A stretch of 64,000 nt of DNA from Methanobacteriota archaeon (GTDB lineage Archaea; Methanobacteriota; Methanobacteria; Methanobacteriales; Methanobacteriaceae), in assembly GCA_023411115.1 (NCBI GenBank), contig JAEYPF010000015.1:1-64000 (forward strand), written 5' to 3'. Below the pieces are notes generated by a model. It had not been told where the DNA came from. It worked only from the letters and a program-made list of their open reading frames with translations, and made no database searches. The first letter of the stretch is position 1. Each line of letters opens with the position of its first letter. Made by a program: the position numbers and the translations under genes. Positions 17,021-27,244 of the stretch are shown piece by piece.

Positions 17021-17110
17021 CTAATCACTCCCCTGGATAACTATTATGTTAGAAAAATTATTAATAATTTTCTATAAGTTATGAAATCTGGAGTGATTCA
17101 GCCAATATTT

Positions 17111-19717
17111 TTATTCTTCTGTTACTCCCCTAAGGAAGTTTCCAGTTGTGATCCCGCCCAGAGATATCTTCTTAATCTCATTTTTCAGGGCATTAAGATC
17201 ACTTTTTGTTTTTCGATAGTCTCTGGTTCCCATTTCAAGGGCCTTTTTATAAATTAAACTCACATCATGAGCATATTTTTTAGTACGGCCTCTTGCATCA
17301 ATTATAACAGTATCAATGCCTGCACTGGCAATTAGCGGCATATAATTTATAAGACATAACTCTACTGAGTTTAAAATATGGGTTCTACATTCATTATCCA
17401 GCCTTATGGGGAACAAGTGACCCTTGATGTCTTCAATCCCTAAAAAGCCTTTATTTTCATATTTAAAAATTTCATCTCCAGCAATACGGGGTATACAGTC
17501 TTTAGAGATTATGGATTCTAGATTTCCCTGTACTAAAAGTTCTAATTTTGTATCAATGTCCCTAATTTGGACGTTGGAATTAAGCGTTTTAATTTCATCC
17601 TTTGAAAGTTCTGGAGATAAGGTAAAACTTTTGTAAGTATCTTTTAGTTCTTCTATTGACTTATAATTCCATATATTTAGCCCTGCAGATGCAAACAGTT
17701 CAATCCCGGGATTAATATTTAATACGGCCTTTGCAGCTCCAATTCCATCAACCATAATTCCGTCAACTCTTTCAAGATACACTTCAGTCAGCAGCTCATT
17801 TAAAGAGGTTAGGTAACTATCTGAAGTAATCTTGGGTAATTTTAAGACAAAATTTGTGTTTGTATCCTTACAGATAGATATTGATTCTTCAATTAAACTT
17901 AAAATCCCTTGGAATCCGTTAGTTGTGTCAGATTTACACTTCATAAGTGCACTCTGCGTAAAGGGATCAAAATAAATACTATCACAGCCCCCTTCAACAG
18001 CACCTTTCAGTATTTCCAGATCATCTGCGTATACAGCTAAATCAACTGTTTTTTTATCCATTTTGATATTTTTGGCTGTAATGTCAGGTTGTAATTCATT
18101 TAATTTACCACGTGCTTCTTTTACTTTATCTTTGCTGGGCCTATAAGCTGAAATTAGGTTTTCTTCTATTTTTTCAAATAATTCTCGCCTGAGTTTATTT
18201 AATTCACTAATTGGTGCAAAAAGGCCTCCGGGATATTGTATATACATATTTCCAATTATAAAAGGAGTGCCTCCAGTTTTTCGGAATTGTTCTTCGATTG
18301 TTTCTTCAGTTATGGGCTTTTTAATGGCTTTCTGCATTTTAAAATCTGAATGTAAATTTAGTCCCATCATAGCTTTGTCAGGGCAATTAAATTTACTTTT
18401 AAGGAGAATATAACCATCTCTTTTAACCTGTACATCTAAATCAACAGTTATTTGGTGTTTAAGTTTATTTTTAGTGTCATTAATTATTTCTATGGCTTCA
18501 CCAATGAGTGATCTACGCCGGGTTATATAAACAAGAGTTCCGGGTTTTAACGGACGCTGAACTTTCAATTTAACTTTATTTTTATAAATAACTGGAGATT
18601 CATGTACTGCCATACCATATTTATTTTTATTTATAAAAACAATTCCATCCCCTTTTTCAGGGATGATACTATTTTTAATTTCAACTACAGCTTCTTTATT
18701 CTTTTTATTATAATCCTTAACAGATCCTATAAAAACACCACGATTTCCTGGACGATCCCGGCTCATTACGGCACTTTTATCTTTTTCTAAAAGGTACCCT
18801 CCTGTAAAATCACGGTTAAATGCCATTTTGAGGTTATCTATGTCTTCTTTTCTGGGTTTCCATTTTCCCTTTGCAATTGAGTCCAGCGCTTCCCTGTACA
18901 TGCTCACAACGATGGCCACATACTCGGGGGATCGCATTCTACCTTCAATTTTAAGTGAATTGATGGATGATTTGGAAATTCTATGGAGATACTCATAAAC
19001 TGCCAGATCACGAGTGGATAATAAGTAATTTTCCCTAATTTTTACTTTATTTGTATTAATAGGGCGCCCATATTCGTCTTTTTCCCCTAAAATTAGGTCA
19101 TATGGTTTTCTACACGGCTGCGCACACATCCCTCGATTTCCGCTTCGCCCACCGATAAATGATGATAAAAGACATTGCCCTGAATAGGAGTAACATAAAG
19201 CACCATGTGCAAATATTTCAAGTTCTATTTTTCCTGATCTGATATTTTTACTGATTTCTTCTATTTCTTTTAGTTTCATTTCCCTTGCAAGCACCACTCT
19301 CTTAAATCCAAATTCTTCTGCCCATTTAACTCCTTCAGTATTATGGATTGTCATTTGTGTGGATGCATGGAGATTAAGATCTGGAACAAGCTCCTTCGCT
19401 AGTTTTGCAACACCAATATCTTGAACTAAAATAGCGTCTACTCCAATTTCATACAGAAATAGTAAATTCTTAGCTACATTTTGAAGTTCGTGGTCTTTAA
19501 TGAGGGTATTAACAGTTACATAAACTTGTACGCCTCTTAAATGGGCAAAATTAATGGCTTCATTCAACTGTTCATCGTCAAAATTAGTTGCATAATGCCG
19601 TGCCCCAAACTGTTTCCCTGCAAGGTATACTGCATCGGCCCCGGCATTTACGGCTGCTTTCAGGGATTCCATAGATCCTGCAGGTGCCAGTAGTTCTGGT
19701 GTCTTTGTATTCATCAT
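17111..19717 (-). CDS. Peptidase U32 family protein (long form)
   Basis: Protein of 868 residues. The N-terminal half has the U32 fold: ELLAPAGSMESLKAAV (8-23), then FAHGALCYSYSGQC and GNRGMCAQPCRKPY, the cysteine cluster that in this family is now known to bind iron-sulfur in enzymes such as RlhA, TrhP and UbiU/V. The C-terminal half (from about 560) is a second, degenerate TIM-barrel-like repeat plus the U32 accessory domains. The likely function is prephenate- or Fe-S-dependent RNA hydroxylation rather than proteolysis, by family analogy only. Start ATG with GGAGA upstream. Monocistronic. Confidence 0.82.
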   Translation of the reverse strand: MMNTKTPELLAPAGSMESLKAAVNAGADAVYLAGKQFGARHYATNFDDEQLNEAINFAHLRGVQVYVTVNTLIKDHELQNVAKNLLFLYEIGVDAILVQDIGVAKLAKELVPDLNLHASTQMTIHNTEGVKWAEEFGFKRVVLAREMKLKEIEEISKNIRSGKIELEIFAHGALCYSYSGQCLLSSFIGGRSGNRGMCAQPCRKPYDLILGEKDEYGRPINTNKVKIRENYLLSTRDLAVYEYLHRISKSSINSLKIEGRMRSPEYVAIVVSMYREALDSIAKGKWKPRKEDIDNLKMAFNRDFTGGYLLEKDKSAVMSRDRPGNRGVFIGSVKDYNKKNKEAVVEIKNSIIPEKGDGIVFINKNKYGMAVHESPVIYKNKVKLKVQRPLKPGTLVYITRRRSLIGEAIEIINDTKNKLKHQITVDLDVQVKRDGYILLKSKFNCPDKAMMGLNLHSDFKMQKAIKKPITEETIEEQFRKTGGTPFIIGNMYIQYPGGLFAPISELNKLRRELFEKIEENLISAYRPSKDKVKEARGKLNELQPDITAKNIKMDKKTVDLAVYADDLEILKGAVEGGCDSIYFDPFTQSALMKCKSDTTNGFQGILSLIEESISICKDTNTNFVLKLPKITSDSYLTSLNELLTEVYLERVDGIMVDGIGAAKAVLNINPGIELFASAGLNIWNYKSIEELKDTYKSFTLSPELSKDEIKTLNSNVQIRDIDTKLELLVQGNLESIISKDCIPRIAGDEIFKYENKGFLGIEDIKGHLFPIRLDNECRTHILNSVELCLINYMPLIASAGIDTVIIDARGRTKKYAHDVSLIYKKALEMGTRDYRKTKSDLNALKNEIKKISLGGITTGNFLRGVTEE

Positions 19718-19941
19718 GTTTCTCCAAATTAGGCAATAATAAATTTACTTAAAAATTTCTACAAAAATAATAGAATAAATATCAATTAAAAACTTATTTG
19801 GATTTTAATAATTATATTTTTATTGTAATAAATAGAAGATGATAATAGGGGATATTTTTATCTCAGTTAAAAAATTAAAGCTTTAATAGAATAATAATTA
19901 AATTGAAATTATATTTATGATTATTAAAATAAGGAGATACC

Positions 19942-20517
19942 ATGTATATATGTTTGGAAGGTATTGATGGTTCAGGAAAATCAACACAAATTCTTCTTCT
20001 TGAAAAATGGCTCAATGAATGTGGATTTGAAGTTATGAGAATTTTTGAGCCTACTGATTTGGATATTGGAAAATTGATAAGGAAAATGCTAAGGGATCCT
20101 GACGCGACTGGTGAAAATTTCCAGAAGACACTGGCCCTTCTGTTCGCTGCTGATCGTATGGTTCTTATGGACAAAATTAAGGCTGCAGAAGAAGCAGGTA
20201 AGATTGTGATAAGTGATAGATGTTTCTACTCAAGCATTGTGTATCAGAATGACCCTTCATGGTTATTTGAGTTAAATAAATTCGTTAAAATACCAGATAT
20301 TGTAATATTACTTGATTTAGATGTTTCAAACGCGCTTAAGCGGTGCGATGGAAAAGATAGTTTTGAAAATAAAGTTTTTCTTGAAAATATCAGGGAAAGA
20401 TACATTGAACTTGCAGAAAAAAATGACTTCTTCATTATAAATTCAAATAACGGGATCAATAAAACGTTTGATGAAATAAAGAGGGTAATTTCTCCTAAAA
20501 TCGGTAGATGTATCTGA
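19942..20517 (+). CDS. tmk: Thymidylate kinase
   Basis: Phosphorylates dTMP to dTDP for DNA synthesis. At 191 residues it is close to the usual length. P-loop GIDGSGKST (7-15), FEPTD (the dTMP-binding DR/E region, about 35-39), the LID/Arg region AADRMVLM, and the conserved ISDRCFYSSIVYQ (about 90-102) are all present. GGAGAT lies three bases before the ATG. Stands between a minus-strand gene and a 395-base gap. Confidence 0.92.
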   Translation: MYICLEGIDGSGKSTQILLLEKWLNECGFEVMRIFEPTDLDIGKLIRKMLRDPDATGENFQKTLALLFAADRMVLMDKIKAAEEAGKIVISDRCFYSSIVYQNDPSWLFELNKFVKIPDIVILLDLDVSNALKRCDGKDSFENKVFLENIRERYIELAEKNDFFIINSNNGINKTFDEIKRVISPKIGRCI

Positions 20518-20912
20518 TTAATGTAAGTTAGAATTCTATAATGTAACCTTTTAACTATTGACAATCCTATCTCTCCTTCAACCATAATAAACAAAAACAC
20601 AACCTGAACTGTAATTATCCTCATCTCTATCCTTAATCGAAGGAAATAAGTTAACAAAACTGAAAGCATCATGAATGAATCACGATTAAAAGATATAATA
20701 AAATTAAATCTTTTTTAGGTACTATACTTTGATATAACTTTTAACGACTTATATGTTAATTATAGCTCTTTAAAATGCTATTTTTATAAAAGCTTGTTAG
20801 ATAAATGTCAAATAAGCCGTAAATATTAATTTTATTCTATTTAATAGTAAATATTTACTTATGGCTATAAATTTTAAAAAAATACTATTAATTACATAGG
20901 GGGGATAAAATC
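20518..20912. other. Intergenic stretch without a gene
   Basis: About 395 AT-rich bases after tmk. I see no tRNA, repeat or supported frame. The stretch just before 20913 holds a GGGGGAT ribosome site and likely promoter for the next gene. A minus-strand frame that covers part of it runs through tmk and is a shadow. Confidence 0.5.
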
Positions 20913-21377
20913 TTGATAGATTTAAGTATTTTATGGCTTGTACCAATAGCATATTTTATACATATTTTTGAAGAAGGTCCACGATTTATTCCTTGGGCAA
21001 TGAAGCATTACGGAGCACCTAAAAACTTTAAAGAGTTCCTCGTTGGAAATATTATTCTCATGGGTTATGTTTTAATTTCAGTATCTCTTGCAATCTTTTA
21101 TACCAATGAATGGACTATTGTGATAGGATTAGCCACTGCTGCATGGATATTTACAAACTTTTTAATGCATGCATACTATACTCTCAGGTATGGTGAATAT
21201 TCTCCGGGTGTTGTAACTGCAAGTGCAATATATGCACCTGTAACAGTTTTCATCTACTATAACTTTTTAATATCTGGAATACTAAGCACAACAGGAATTA
21301 TATTATCCATGATCATTGGATTTGCAGTTATGTATGTTCCAACACTTATGCAAATGAAGAGAAAAGGAAAAATATAG
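20913..21377 (+). CDS. HXXEE-domain membrane protein
   Basis: Integral membrane protein of 154 residues with about four helices. It matches the HXXEE family (pfam HXXEE): FIHIFEEGPRF gives His17, Glu20 and Glu21, and the second conserved block NFLMHAYYTLRYGEYSPGVVTA matches the family pattern of a His followed by YSPG. The conserved polar residues within membranes hint at an enzyme or metal site, but no function is established. The TTG start has GGGGGAT eight bases upstream. Confidence 0.82.
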   Translation: MIDLSILWLVPIAYFIHIFEEGPRFIPWAMKHYGAPKNFKEFLVGNIILMGYVLISVSLAIFYTNEWTIVIGLATAAWIFTNFLMHAYYTLRYGEYSPGVVTASAIYAPVTVFIYYNFLISGILSTTGIILSMIIGFAVMYVPTLMQMKRKGKI

Positions 21378-21380
21378 AAA

Positions 21381-21409
21381 AATAAATAAAAGAAAGAGTT
21401 TTATTTATT
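21381..21409 (+). terminator. Hairpin terminator after HXXEE gene
   Basis: AATAAATAAAA (21381-21391) pairs perfectly with TTTTATTTATT (21399-21409) across a 7-base loop, three bases after the stop, and ends in a T-rich run. Confidence 0.55.
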
Positions 21410-21432
21410 TTAAGTACTAATAAACCATTAAA

Positions 21433-21482
21433 TAGGGATAAAATTGCTGATATTAGTCCAGTTATGGGTATCCCTGTTTTTT
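21433..21482 (+). other. Long hairpin followed by T-run
   Basis: TAGGGATA (21433-21440) is matched by TATCCCT (21469-21475) and then TTTTTT. This could be a second terminator or the 3' end of a short RNA. The rest of the 21378-21707 gap is AT-rich, with TATA-like sequence before the next gene and no frame. Confidence 0.35.
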
Positions 21483-21707
21483 GCATTCCGTTAAATCAAA
21501 AGAAGTTGACTTCGATAAATATAATTCATCACTCAACATCTTTTGACTCATCTCACGAACTCATATTTAAATTAAGTCATTTTATGCCCAATGGATTAAG
21601 GTAAAATAAACAAATTTGATATATTATTTAGATCATAATATCTTATATACAAAAATCAAGCTCTAATAAAATTCGGAGTTTATTTACGTATTTACGGAGA
21701 CACGAGT

Positions 21708-22148
21708 ATGGTAAATAAAGATGAACTTACGGACATGATAATTAATACAGACTTAGAGAAGGTTCCAGGCCCTAAAGATGTGTGGCAAAAACAAATTGAT
21801 CTTGATGATGGCAGAATTTTAATTGTGGGATATGAAGAAGAATCAAAAGTCTGTCAAGGGTTAACTAAAGACCTAACAAGTGGCGGAAACGAAGAAAAAT
21901 GTGCAATAACTTATAGCTGGTACTGGGAAATTAGAGACTCCGAAACATGGGATGTTATCTATGAAAACCATGATACTGATTTGGGGTTCTGTTCTGAAGA
22001 CTTACAAAGAGCTTGGAGCGATGAAAGCACGTTTGAAGATATTGGTGACGTTCCTGGAACAGAGCTTTGCACATGGAGCGATCAAAATAATATAGAAGAT
22101 ATAGTAGAAGACATACTTGATGATATTCAAGATGAAATTAATATTTAA
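21708..22148 (+). CDS. Acidic hypothetical protein
   Basis: Cytosolic protein of 146 residues, very acidic, especially at the C-terminus (NNIEDIVEDILDDIQDEINI). It contains five cysteines (CQG, EKCAI, GFCSE, ELCTW among them) and many tryptophans, including a YSWYWEIRD core, so it is probably compact. I do not recognise a family. ATG preceded by GGAG at about ten bases. Monocistronic and converging on the tyrS operon. Confidence 0.6.
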   Translation: MVNKDELTDMIINTDLEKVPGPKDVWQKQIDLDDGRILIVGYEEESKVCQGLTKDLTSGGNEEKCAITYSWYWEIRDSETWDVIYENHDTDLGFCSEDLQRAWSDESTFEDIGDVPGTELCTWSDQNNIEDIVEDILDDIQDEINI

Positions 22149-22171
22149 AAAAATTTGAAATAAATTATGTT

Positions 22172-22193
22172 AAATGACTTTAAAAAGTCATTT
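22172..22193. terminator. Bidirectional hairpin between convergent genes
   Basis: AAATGACTTT (22172-22181) is complementary to AAAAGTCATTT (22183-22193) and is flanked by A- and T-runs, so it could end transcription from both sides. Its right arm includes the stop codon of the minus-strand gene. Confidence 0.5.
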
Positions 22194-22388
22194 TTCATCT
22201 TCTAATTCCTTTATTCTTTCATTTAAACTTCTGATGATGATATCCTGCGCACCTTCAAGATCTTCTTTTTCACCTAAAAGCACAGGCCCGTAATCAGTTT
22301 GTTTTAATTCCAGTTCATTGTATTTTTCCATAACTTCTGCAAGTATCTGTCCAGGAGTTCCTGGTGGTATTCTCATTTCATATTTCAT
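22188..22388 (-). CDS. Small conserved hypothetical protein after tyrS
   Basis: Protein of 66 residues, MKYEMRIPPGTPGQILAEVM then an acidic helix ending in LNERIKELEDEK. I recognise no domain. The start at 22388 is four bases after the tyrS stop, and the AGGTGAT site overlaps the tyrS stop codon, so the two are translationally linked. The longer frame starting TTG inside tyrS is less likely. Confidence 0.72.
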   Translation of the reverse strand: MKYEMRIPPGTPGQILAEVMEKYNELELKQTDYGPVLLGEKEDLEGAQDIIIRSLNERIKELEDEK

Positions 22389-22392
22389 AAAA

Positions 22393-23355
22393 TCACCTAT
22401 TCTCAAGATATTCCCTTACAGGTTTTAAAATTTCAATTAAATTATTTGTCACAGCATTCTTGAGGTCAAGCGGGTGCAATTTTCCATCTTTATATGCATC
22501 CAAAAGTTCATTGTAAGTTAATTCAAGGTTTCCCCCGAATTTAGGGGGTCTTTCAATTAACATGGTCTTTTTATTATCGTATATAAAGTGTTTTGCTATT
22601 TCAACTATTGGATTACCCTCTACCTCGCCTGCAGGACAGAAACTATTTTTTATTTTCTTTTTTATAGCTTCAGGGGAGTCATCAATAGCTATGAAGTTTT
22701 CTTTACTTGAAGACATCTTTTCAGAGCCGTCAGTCCCATGGAGGAGGGGGGTGTGAATAATGACGGGTGCAGAAGATCCAATTCGGGGAAGGTTTTCCCT
22801 TGCAAGCATATGAATTTTTCTCTGTTCCATCCCACCAAGTGCAACATCTGTATCTAAAAATAACATGTCTACAACCTGCATAAGTGGATAGATTACTTCT
22901 GCAACACGATGATCGGTTTCGTGTCTTGTTATTTGAGCCATACTTCGTTTTGCACGTGCAAGGGTGGTTGAAAGCGCAAGTTCATAAACCTTATACGTGT
23001 AATCCTCAGATGTTTGAAAAGATGAACCTAAAATAAATTCTGTTTCTTCGCTTAAGCCATATGCAAGGAAACATTTTTTCATTTGTTCTGATATCTCTTT
23101 AATCTCTTCAAGAGTACCTTTTTCGTTTAAATATGCATGGAGGTCTGCAAGAAGAATTTTAATTTTGAATCCTGCTTTCTGCAGGTCTATCATTTTTTTC
23201 ACGGTGATGGCATGCCCAAGATGGACTTTTCCTGAAGGTTCATAACCAATATAAGCTACAGGAGAATCCTTTTGGAGTTTTTCTTTGAGTTCATCGTGGG
23301 ATATTATTTCAAGTGTTCCTCTTTCAATCATGTCTATTGTAGTATTAATGTCCAT
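22393..23355 (-). CDS. tyrS: Tyrosyl-tRNA synthetase
   Basis: Charges tRNA-Tyr. At 320 residues it is the compact archaeal/eukaryotic type. The class I signature HLGH is at 45-48 (GKVHLGHA) and KMSSS at 213-217. The YIGYEPSG start of the Rossmann fold and the QVVDMLFLDTDVALGG tyrosine pocket are present. It lies downstream of NMD3 and aIF2-beta on the same strand, a translation-related run typical of Methanobacteriales. Confidence 0.95.
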   Translation of the reverse strand: MDINTTIDMIERGTLEIISHDELKEKLQKDSPVAYIGYEPSGKVHLGHAITVKKMIDLQKAGFKIKILLADLHAYLNEKGTLEEIKEISEQMKKCFLAYGLSEETEFILGSSFQTSEDYTYKVYELALSTTLARAKRSMAQITRHETDHRVAEVIYPLMQVVDMLFLDTDVALGGMEQRKIHMLARENLPRIGSSAPVIIHTPLLHGTDGSEKMSSSKENFIAIDDSPEAIKKKIKNSFCPAGEVEGNPIVEIAKHFIYDNKKTMLIERPPKFGGNLELTYNELLDAYKDGKLHPLDLKNAVTNNLIEILKPVREYLENR

Positions 23356-23452
23356 TATATCACCGTAAATTATCTAAAGAAAGTTATATTATGTAATTTA
23401 AAGAATCAGATAATTTATATTAATTTAAATCTGTATTTAGGTTTTTTTACAT

Positions 23453-24511
23453 TTAAGTATTTTGAAAATTCTCCAAAATATAAACGATCCCATCTATCTC
23501 AATTACTGGTACCTGTGATCCAATTTCAATATCAGCAATTTCAGGACTCATTTCAATATCTAAGGGTTCATATGAAACTGGATGGAGAATCTGAATTGAG
23601 TTAGGCGTTTTTGCTGTTACAGTTGTTTCTTTTATTTCTTCTTTTTTTGCAACAGTTTCTATTTTATCGTAATCACGCCACCCGATTGATATTTGATTTC
23701 GTGAGATTAAATCTTTAATTAAAGTTCTTTTACCGTCAATACCTATAACCTGACCTAAATTATTTTCATACTTAATAAAATCATGGATTCTAAAATAGGG
23801 CATTCGCACTGAAATCCAGACTCGATAGAGGTCTTTTCCAGCGGATTTATCACGGCCCATAAGTCGTGGAGACTCTTTAACAACTCCTCCTACATGATCC
23901 TTTATAGCGCTTGCTATCCTTTTCGCGACTTTATAAGAACCAACGTAATAATCTATTCCTTCCTTAAGCACAGCACGCTCTGATATATACGCCATTTTGT
24001 TCTTTTTTGCAATTTTATTTATATTATCTGTAATTATCAGGTCTATGGAGTTTATTTCTTCTTCATCAGGAAATCTATTATCCGCCCTAAGTTGGATTAC
24101 AGCCTCATAGTATCCTGACATGAATTTACTGCACTCTGGACAGACCATTCTATTAATTTTAACGTTTAATTTATAGTCCTGTTTTATAACTTCGCCTAAA
24201 ACATTTCCTTTAACATGAACAATACATTCAATGTTGGATCCTCTTGCTAAAATCATTTCAACATCGATTTCAACGTTTTCGGCATATTCATTCAAAGTTA
24301 TATGATCATTTAACGTATTGAATATAACTTCTTCATCTGATATTTCTAAATCATGCCATTTTCCCTTTTCAAGACGAGATTCACAGTGTGCACATATGGT
24401 TATTTCAATCTGGTCAGGAACTTCAGCTAAAACAACATCTTCTAGAAAACAGGATTTACAGAGACCACCAAAAAGTTTCTCTTCAGTTTTTCCACATTTT
24501 GGACAGAACAT
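23453..24511 (-). CDS. nmd3: Archaeal NMD3 family protein
   Basis: Homologue of the eukaryotic 60S export adaptor Nmd3, in archaea probably a large-subunit assembly or anti-association factor. 352 residues. The N-terminal zinc part has CPKCG (3-7), CKSC (18-21), CAHC and CPEC pairs. The middle KNKMAYISERAVLKEGIDYYVGSYKVAKRIA region and the C-terminal beta-barrel are as in other archaeal members; the C-terminal export tail of eukaryotes is absent. It follows aIF2-beta by 48 bases. Confidence 0.88.
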   Translation of the reverse strand: MFCPKCGKTEEKLFGGLCKSCFLEDVVLAEVPDQIEITICAHCESRLEKGKWHDLEISDEEVIFNTLNDHITLNEYAENVEIDVEMILARGSNIECIVHVKGNVLGEVIKQDYKLNVKINRMVCPECSKFMSGYYEAVIQLRADNRFPDEEEINSIDLIITDNINKIAKKNKMAYISERAVLKEGIDYYVGSYKVAKRIASAIKDHVGGVVKESPRLMGRDKSAGKDLYRVWISVRMPYFRIHDFIKYENNLGQVIGIDGKRTLIKDLISRNQISIGWRDYDKIETVAKKEEIKETTVTAKTPNSIQILHPVSYEPLDIEMSPEIADIEIGSQVPVIEIDGIVYILENFQNT

Positions 24512-24559
24512 AAAAATCAGTTATTAATTTTAAAAAAATTGAAAAAAATGGAAAACAGT

Positions 24560-24967
24560 TTACAATGTTTTAAGCGGGGCTTTAGCACCGCATGCTTCGC
24601 ATTTAAGTAAAAATATACGGTCTTCCCTAACTATACGGGTATCTGGCCTGTTACACTCATGACACATAATGAACCTGTTTACGTAATCATCTATTCTTTC
24701 ATTTATAAGGTAGTGTGTAAATTTACCCTGCATTATAGCTCTGCTTCCTTCTAAATTTCCTGCAGTTCCTAATTCTCTGAGTAAAAACTTGAGAAGGTGC
24801 TGAGGGTCCCTGTTTAACGCTTCAGCAATTTCTTTGAAGTTTTGTATAATAGTTCTGTTTCCCTGAATTACGGAATAAGCTTTAGGTACGGTAAATCTTG
24901 TTGTTTCAAAAACTTTTTGTGGTAATTGCTCTATAGCTCTATCTAATAATTTATCGTAATCGCTCAT
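24560..24967 (-). CDS. eif2b: Translation initiation factor aIF2 subunit beta
   Basis: Part of the aIF2 trimer that delivers initiator tRNA. 135 residues. An N-terminal helix binds gamma, a central alpha-beta domain (about 35-100, LLKFLLRELGTAGN) follows, and the C-terminal zinc ribbon is CHECNRPDT and CEACGAKAP. GGAGGT precedes the ATG. It sits between MCM and NMD3, a mixed replication-translation neighbourhood often conserved in euryarchaea. Confidence 0.95.
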   Translation of the reverse strand: MSDYDKLLDRAIEQLPQKVFETTRFTVPKAYSVIQGNRTIIQNFKEIAEALNRDPQHLLKFLLRELGTAGNLEGSRAIMQGKFTHYLINERIDDYVNRFIMCHECNRPDTRIVREDRIFLLKCEACGAKAPLKTL

Positions 24968-25097
24968 ATTATTACCTCCACTAAAAATTAAATAAGTTTA
25001 GTTATAATCTTAAAATTAATATTTTAAATTAAGAAGCATATAAACTATGCTTTTTATGGCATAAAAAAGTAATGATTTGTGAATGGAAATAGATCCA

Positions 25098-27101
25098 TCA
25101 CACAGTTTTAAGATAACCAGCAGCAGGTTCAAATACCAACCCTTGCTGTTTTAATTTTGTTATTATCTGTTCAACCTTCTCTTCACTTATGTTATATCTA
25201 TCTGACATTTCATCAGTGAGTATGCTGACGGGTACTCTACCTCCGTACTCATCACTTAATTCTTTGATGACATCCAGAAGAACTCTAGCTTTATCACGTT
25301 CTGATTTAGGTGTACGCCCTTCTACTTTGTCAATATCAACTTTACCAGTTTCAGGATCATATCCGACCTGTTTTAAACATTCCTGCTGCAGTTTAATAGC
25401 TCTCTTTGCATCTTCGGCAGTAACTTCTTTTCCTAAGCGAATTTTACAGTTAGCCTCAGACAGTCTTACCAGTGCTTCCAGTTGACGGGCAGTAATTGGA
25501 ACGGGTGAATCATCATCTTCTGCACCACTTCTCATTCCCACATAAAATTCCTGAAGCACTTTAATAGCTCCATCAGTGAGATCTGGCGATGTTTGCTTCC
25601 TTGCGTATGCAATATATTTCCTTAAAAGCTCAGGATCTATTTCAAAAGGAATTTCAGCAGTTTGATGTATATTTAGAATGTGTCCTGCAAGTTTTCTATC
25701 TCTATCCGCATTAGGTTTATCTTCAACAACAAATATAAGATCAAATCTTGAGAGTATAGGTGCTGGAAGGTTAATCTGTTCTGCAATAGATTTGTAACGG
25801 TCAAATCTTCCAAATTTAGGGTTTGCTGCTGCAAGCATGGCACATCTTGAGTTTAATGTGGCCATTATACCTGCTTTTGCAATACTTATGGTTTGCTGTT
25901 CCAGTGCTTCGTGTATTGCAGACCTATCTTCAGATCTCATTTTGTCCAGTTCGTCTACACAAACATTACCACGGTCTGCTAGAACAAGAGCACCAGCTTC
26001 TAGGGACCATCCTCCAAGATCATCCTTAACTGCCGCTGCAGTAAGCCCTACACCACTTGTACCTTTACCACTTGTATAAATTCCTCTCGGTGCTAGTTTT
26101 GACACATATTTAAGCATCTGGGATTTACCAATACCCGGATCACCCACAATAAGTATGTGGATATCTCCTCTGATTCGGGTTTTATCTTCAAGCTCCTTTG
26201 CTGAACCTCCAAACAGCTGGATGGCTATAGCTTCTTTTACTTCCCTATAACCCTGAATTGAAGGTGCTGTGGAGTTAATAATTTTATTATAAACGTCAGG
26301 ATCAGCTGCAAGTTCTCTTATTTTGGCTTCATCTTCTTCACTTATTTGAAGCTCTTCAAATTCCTGCTCAAGTGCTTCAATGTAATTACAATATATATAA
26401 TTTTTAAACAGCTTTGTTTGTTCATCACGAACAGTTTTTAAAGTTCCAGTAATTCTTATGATATCTCCTGGAGTTATAGTATCTACCAGATCATCTTCAA
26501 GGACCACATTAATTTGTCGGGGTTGTTCTCCTCCAGATAAGTTTTCAAGAGGCTCCTGAATCTTTGTAGTTTGGGTATCTATAAATTCAGATTCATCCTG
26601 AACTAATCTAAATGATCTGCCTCCACAATCCTGGCATAATGCGGGTTCACTTATAATATTACTTGCTTGTGGAACTTCATGAAGCCTCATGCAGCTTCTA
26701 CATTCAAACATTGCACTTACAATCCTTGGACGAATTTCATTAGCTTTCCTAATGATTCCATCGACTGCAACGAATTTACCAATATATTTACTTTTAAGTT
26801 CCCTTAAAGGGACAACATTAGTCACATTTTCAAATCTAACCTGCAGATCAGCATTTTTCCGGGTAGTATCGATGTTTTTTATGGCCTTTTGCGCTGCTTT
26901 TATAACTTCTTCTGGTTTTTCAATTAGTAAATCCGCCAGATCAGGGTCAAACATTTCAAGCTGTAAATAGTTTATTACAACGGATCTTTCGTCAGGATAC
27001 TTGGCGAGTGCTTCAGAGACAATTTCTTTGCATTCCAGCGTGCTAAAAAACTCTTCAAATTTCGCTACTGATGTTTTTGATTTTTCGGTTATGGTGTCCA
27101 T
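25098..27101 (-). CDS. mcm: MCM replicative DNA helicase
   Basis: Hexameric 3'-5' helicase that unwinds DNA at the fork. About 667 residues. The N-terminal domain has the zinc site CRSC and CQDCGG. The AAA+ core carries Walker A GDPGIGKSQ, Walker B VCVDELDKM and arginine finger SRFDLIF. A C-terminal winged helix follows (about 605-667). No intein is seen. An in-frame GTG directly precedes the ATG at 27101 and either may be used; no strong ribosome site is visible. Confidence 0.97.
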   Translation of the reverse strand: MDTITEKSKTSVAKFEEFFSTLECKEIVSEALAKYPDERSVVINYLQLEMFDPDLADLLIEKPEEVIKAAQKAIKNIDTTRKNADLQVRFENVTNVVPLRELKSKYIGKFVAVDGIIRKANEIRPRIVSAMFECRSCMRLHEVPQASNIISEPALCQDCGGRSFRLVQDESEFIDTQTTKIQEPLENLSGGEQPRQINVVLEDDLVDTITPGDIIRITGTLKTVRDEQTKLFKNYIYCNYIEALEQEFEELQISEEDEAKIRELAADPDVYNKIINSTAPSIQGYREVKEAIAIQLFGGSAKELEDKTRIRGDIHILIVGDPGIGKSQMLKYVSKLAPRGIYTSGKGTSGVGLTAAAVKDDLGGWSLEAGALVLADRGNVCVDELDKMRSEDRSAIHEALEQQTISIAKAGIMATLNSRCAMLAAANPKFGRFDRYKSIAEQINLPAPILSRFDLIFVVEDKPNADRDRKLAGHILNIHQTAEIPFEIDPELLRKYIAYARKQTSPDLTDGAIKVLQEFYVGMRSGAEDDDSPVPITARQLEALVRLSEANCKIRLGKEVTAEDAKRAIKLQQECLKQVGYDPETGKVDIDKVEGRTPKSERDKARVLLDVIKELSDEYGGRVPVSILTDEMSDRYNISEEKVEQIITKLKQQGLVFEPAAGYLKTV

Positions 27102-27244
27102 CACTAAGTATATCTGTATATATGTATAATATTCTTTACTATAGAAATGATAATAAATTAAATGGTTAAATATTATATGAAATTAAAGCTTATTTAAATG
27201 ATTTTTATAATTCTACGTGCAAAACAATTAATACTGGTGATATA

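Noticed and set aside
20244..20672. Minus-strand frame over tmk
   Set aside because: Antisense shadow of a sure thymidylate kinase gene.
25098..27101. Intein in MCM
   Set aside because: The AAA+ motifs run without insertion and total length is normal for archaeal MCM.
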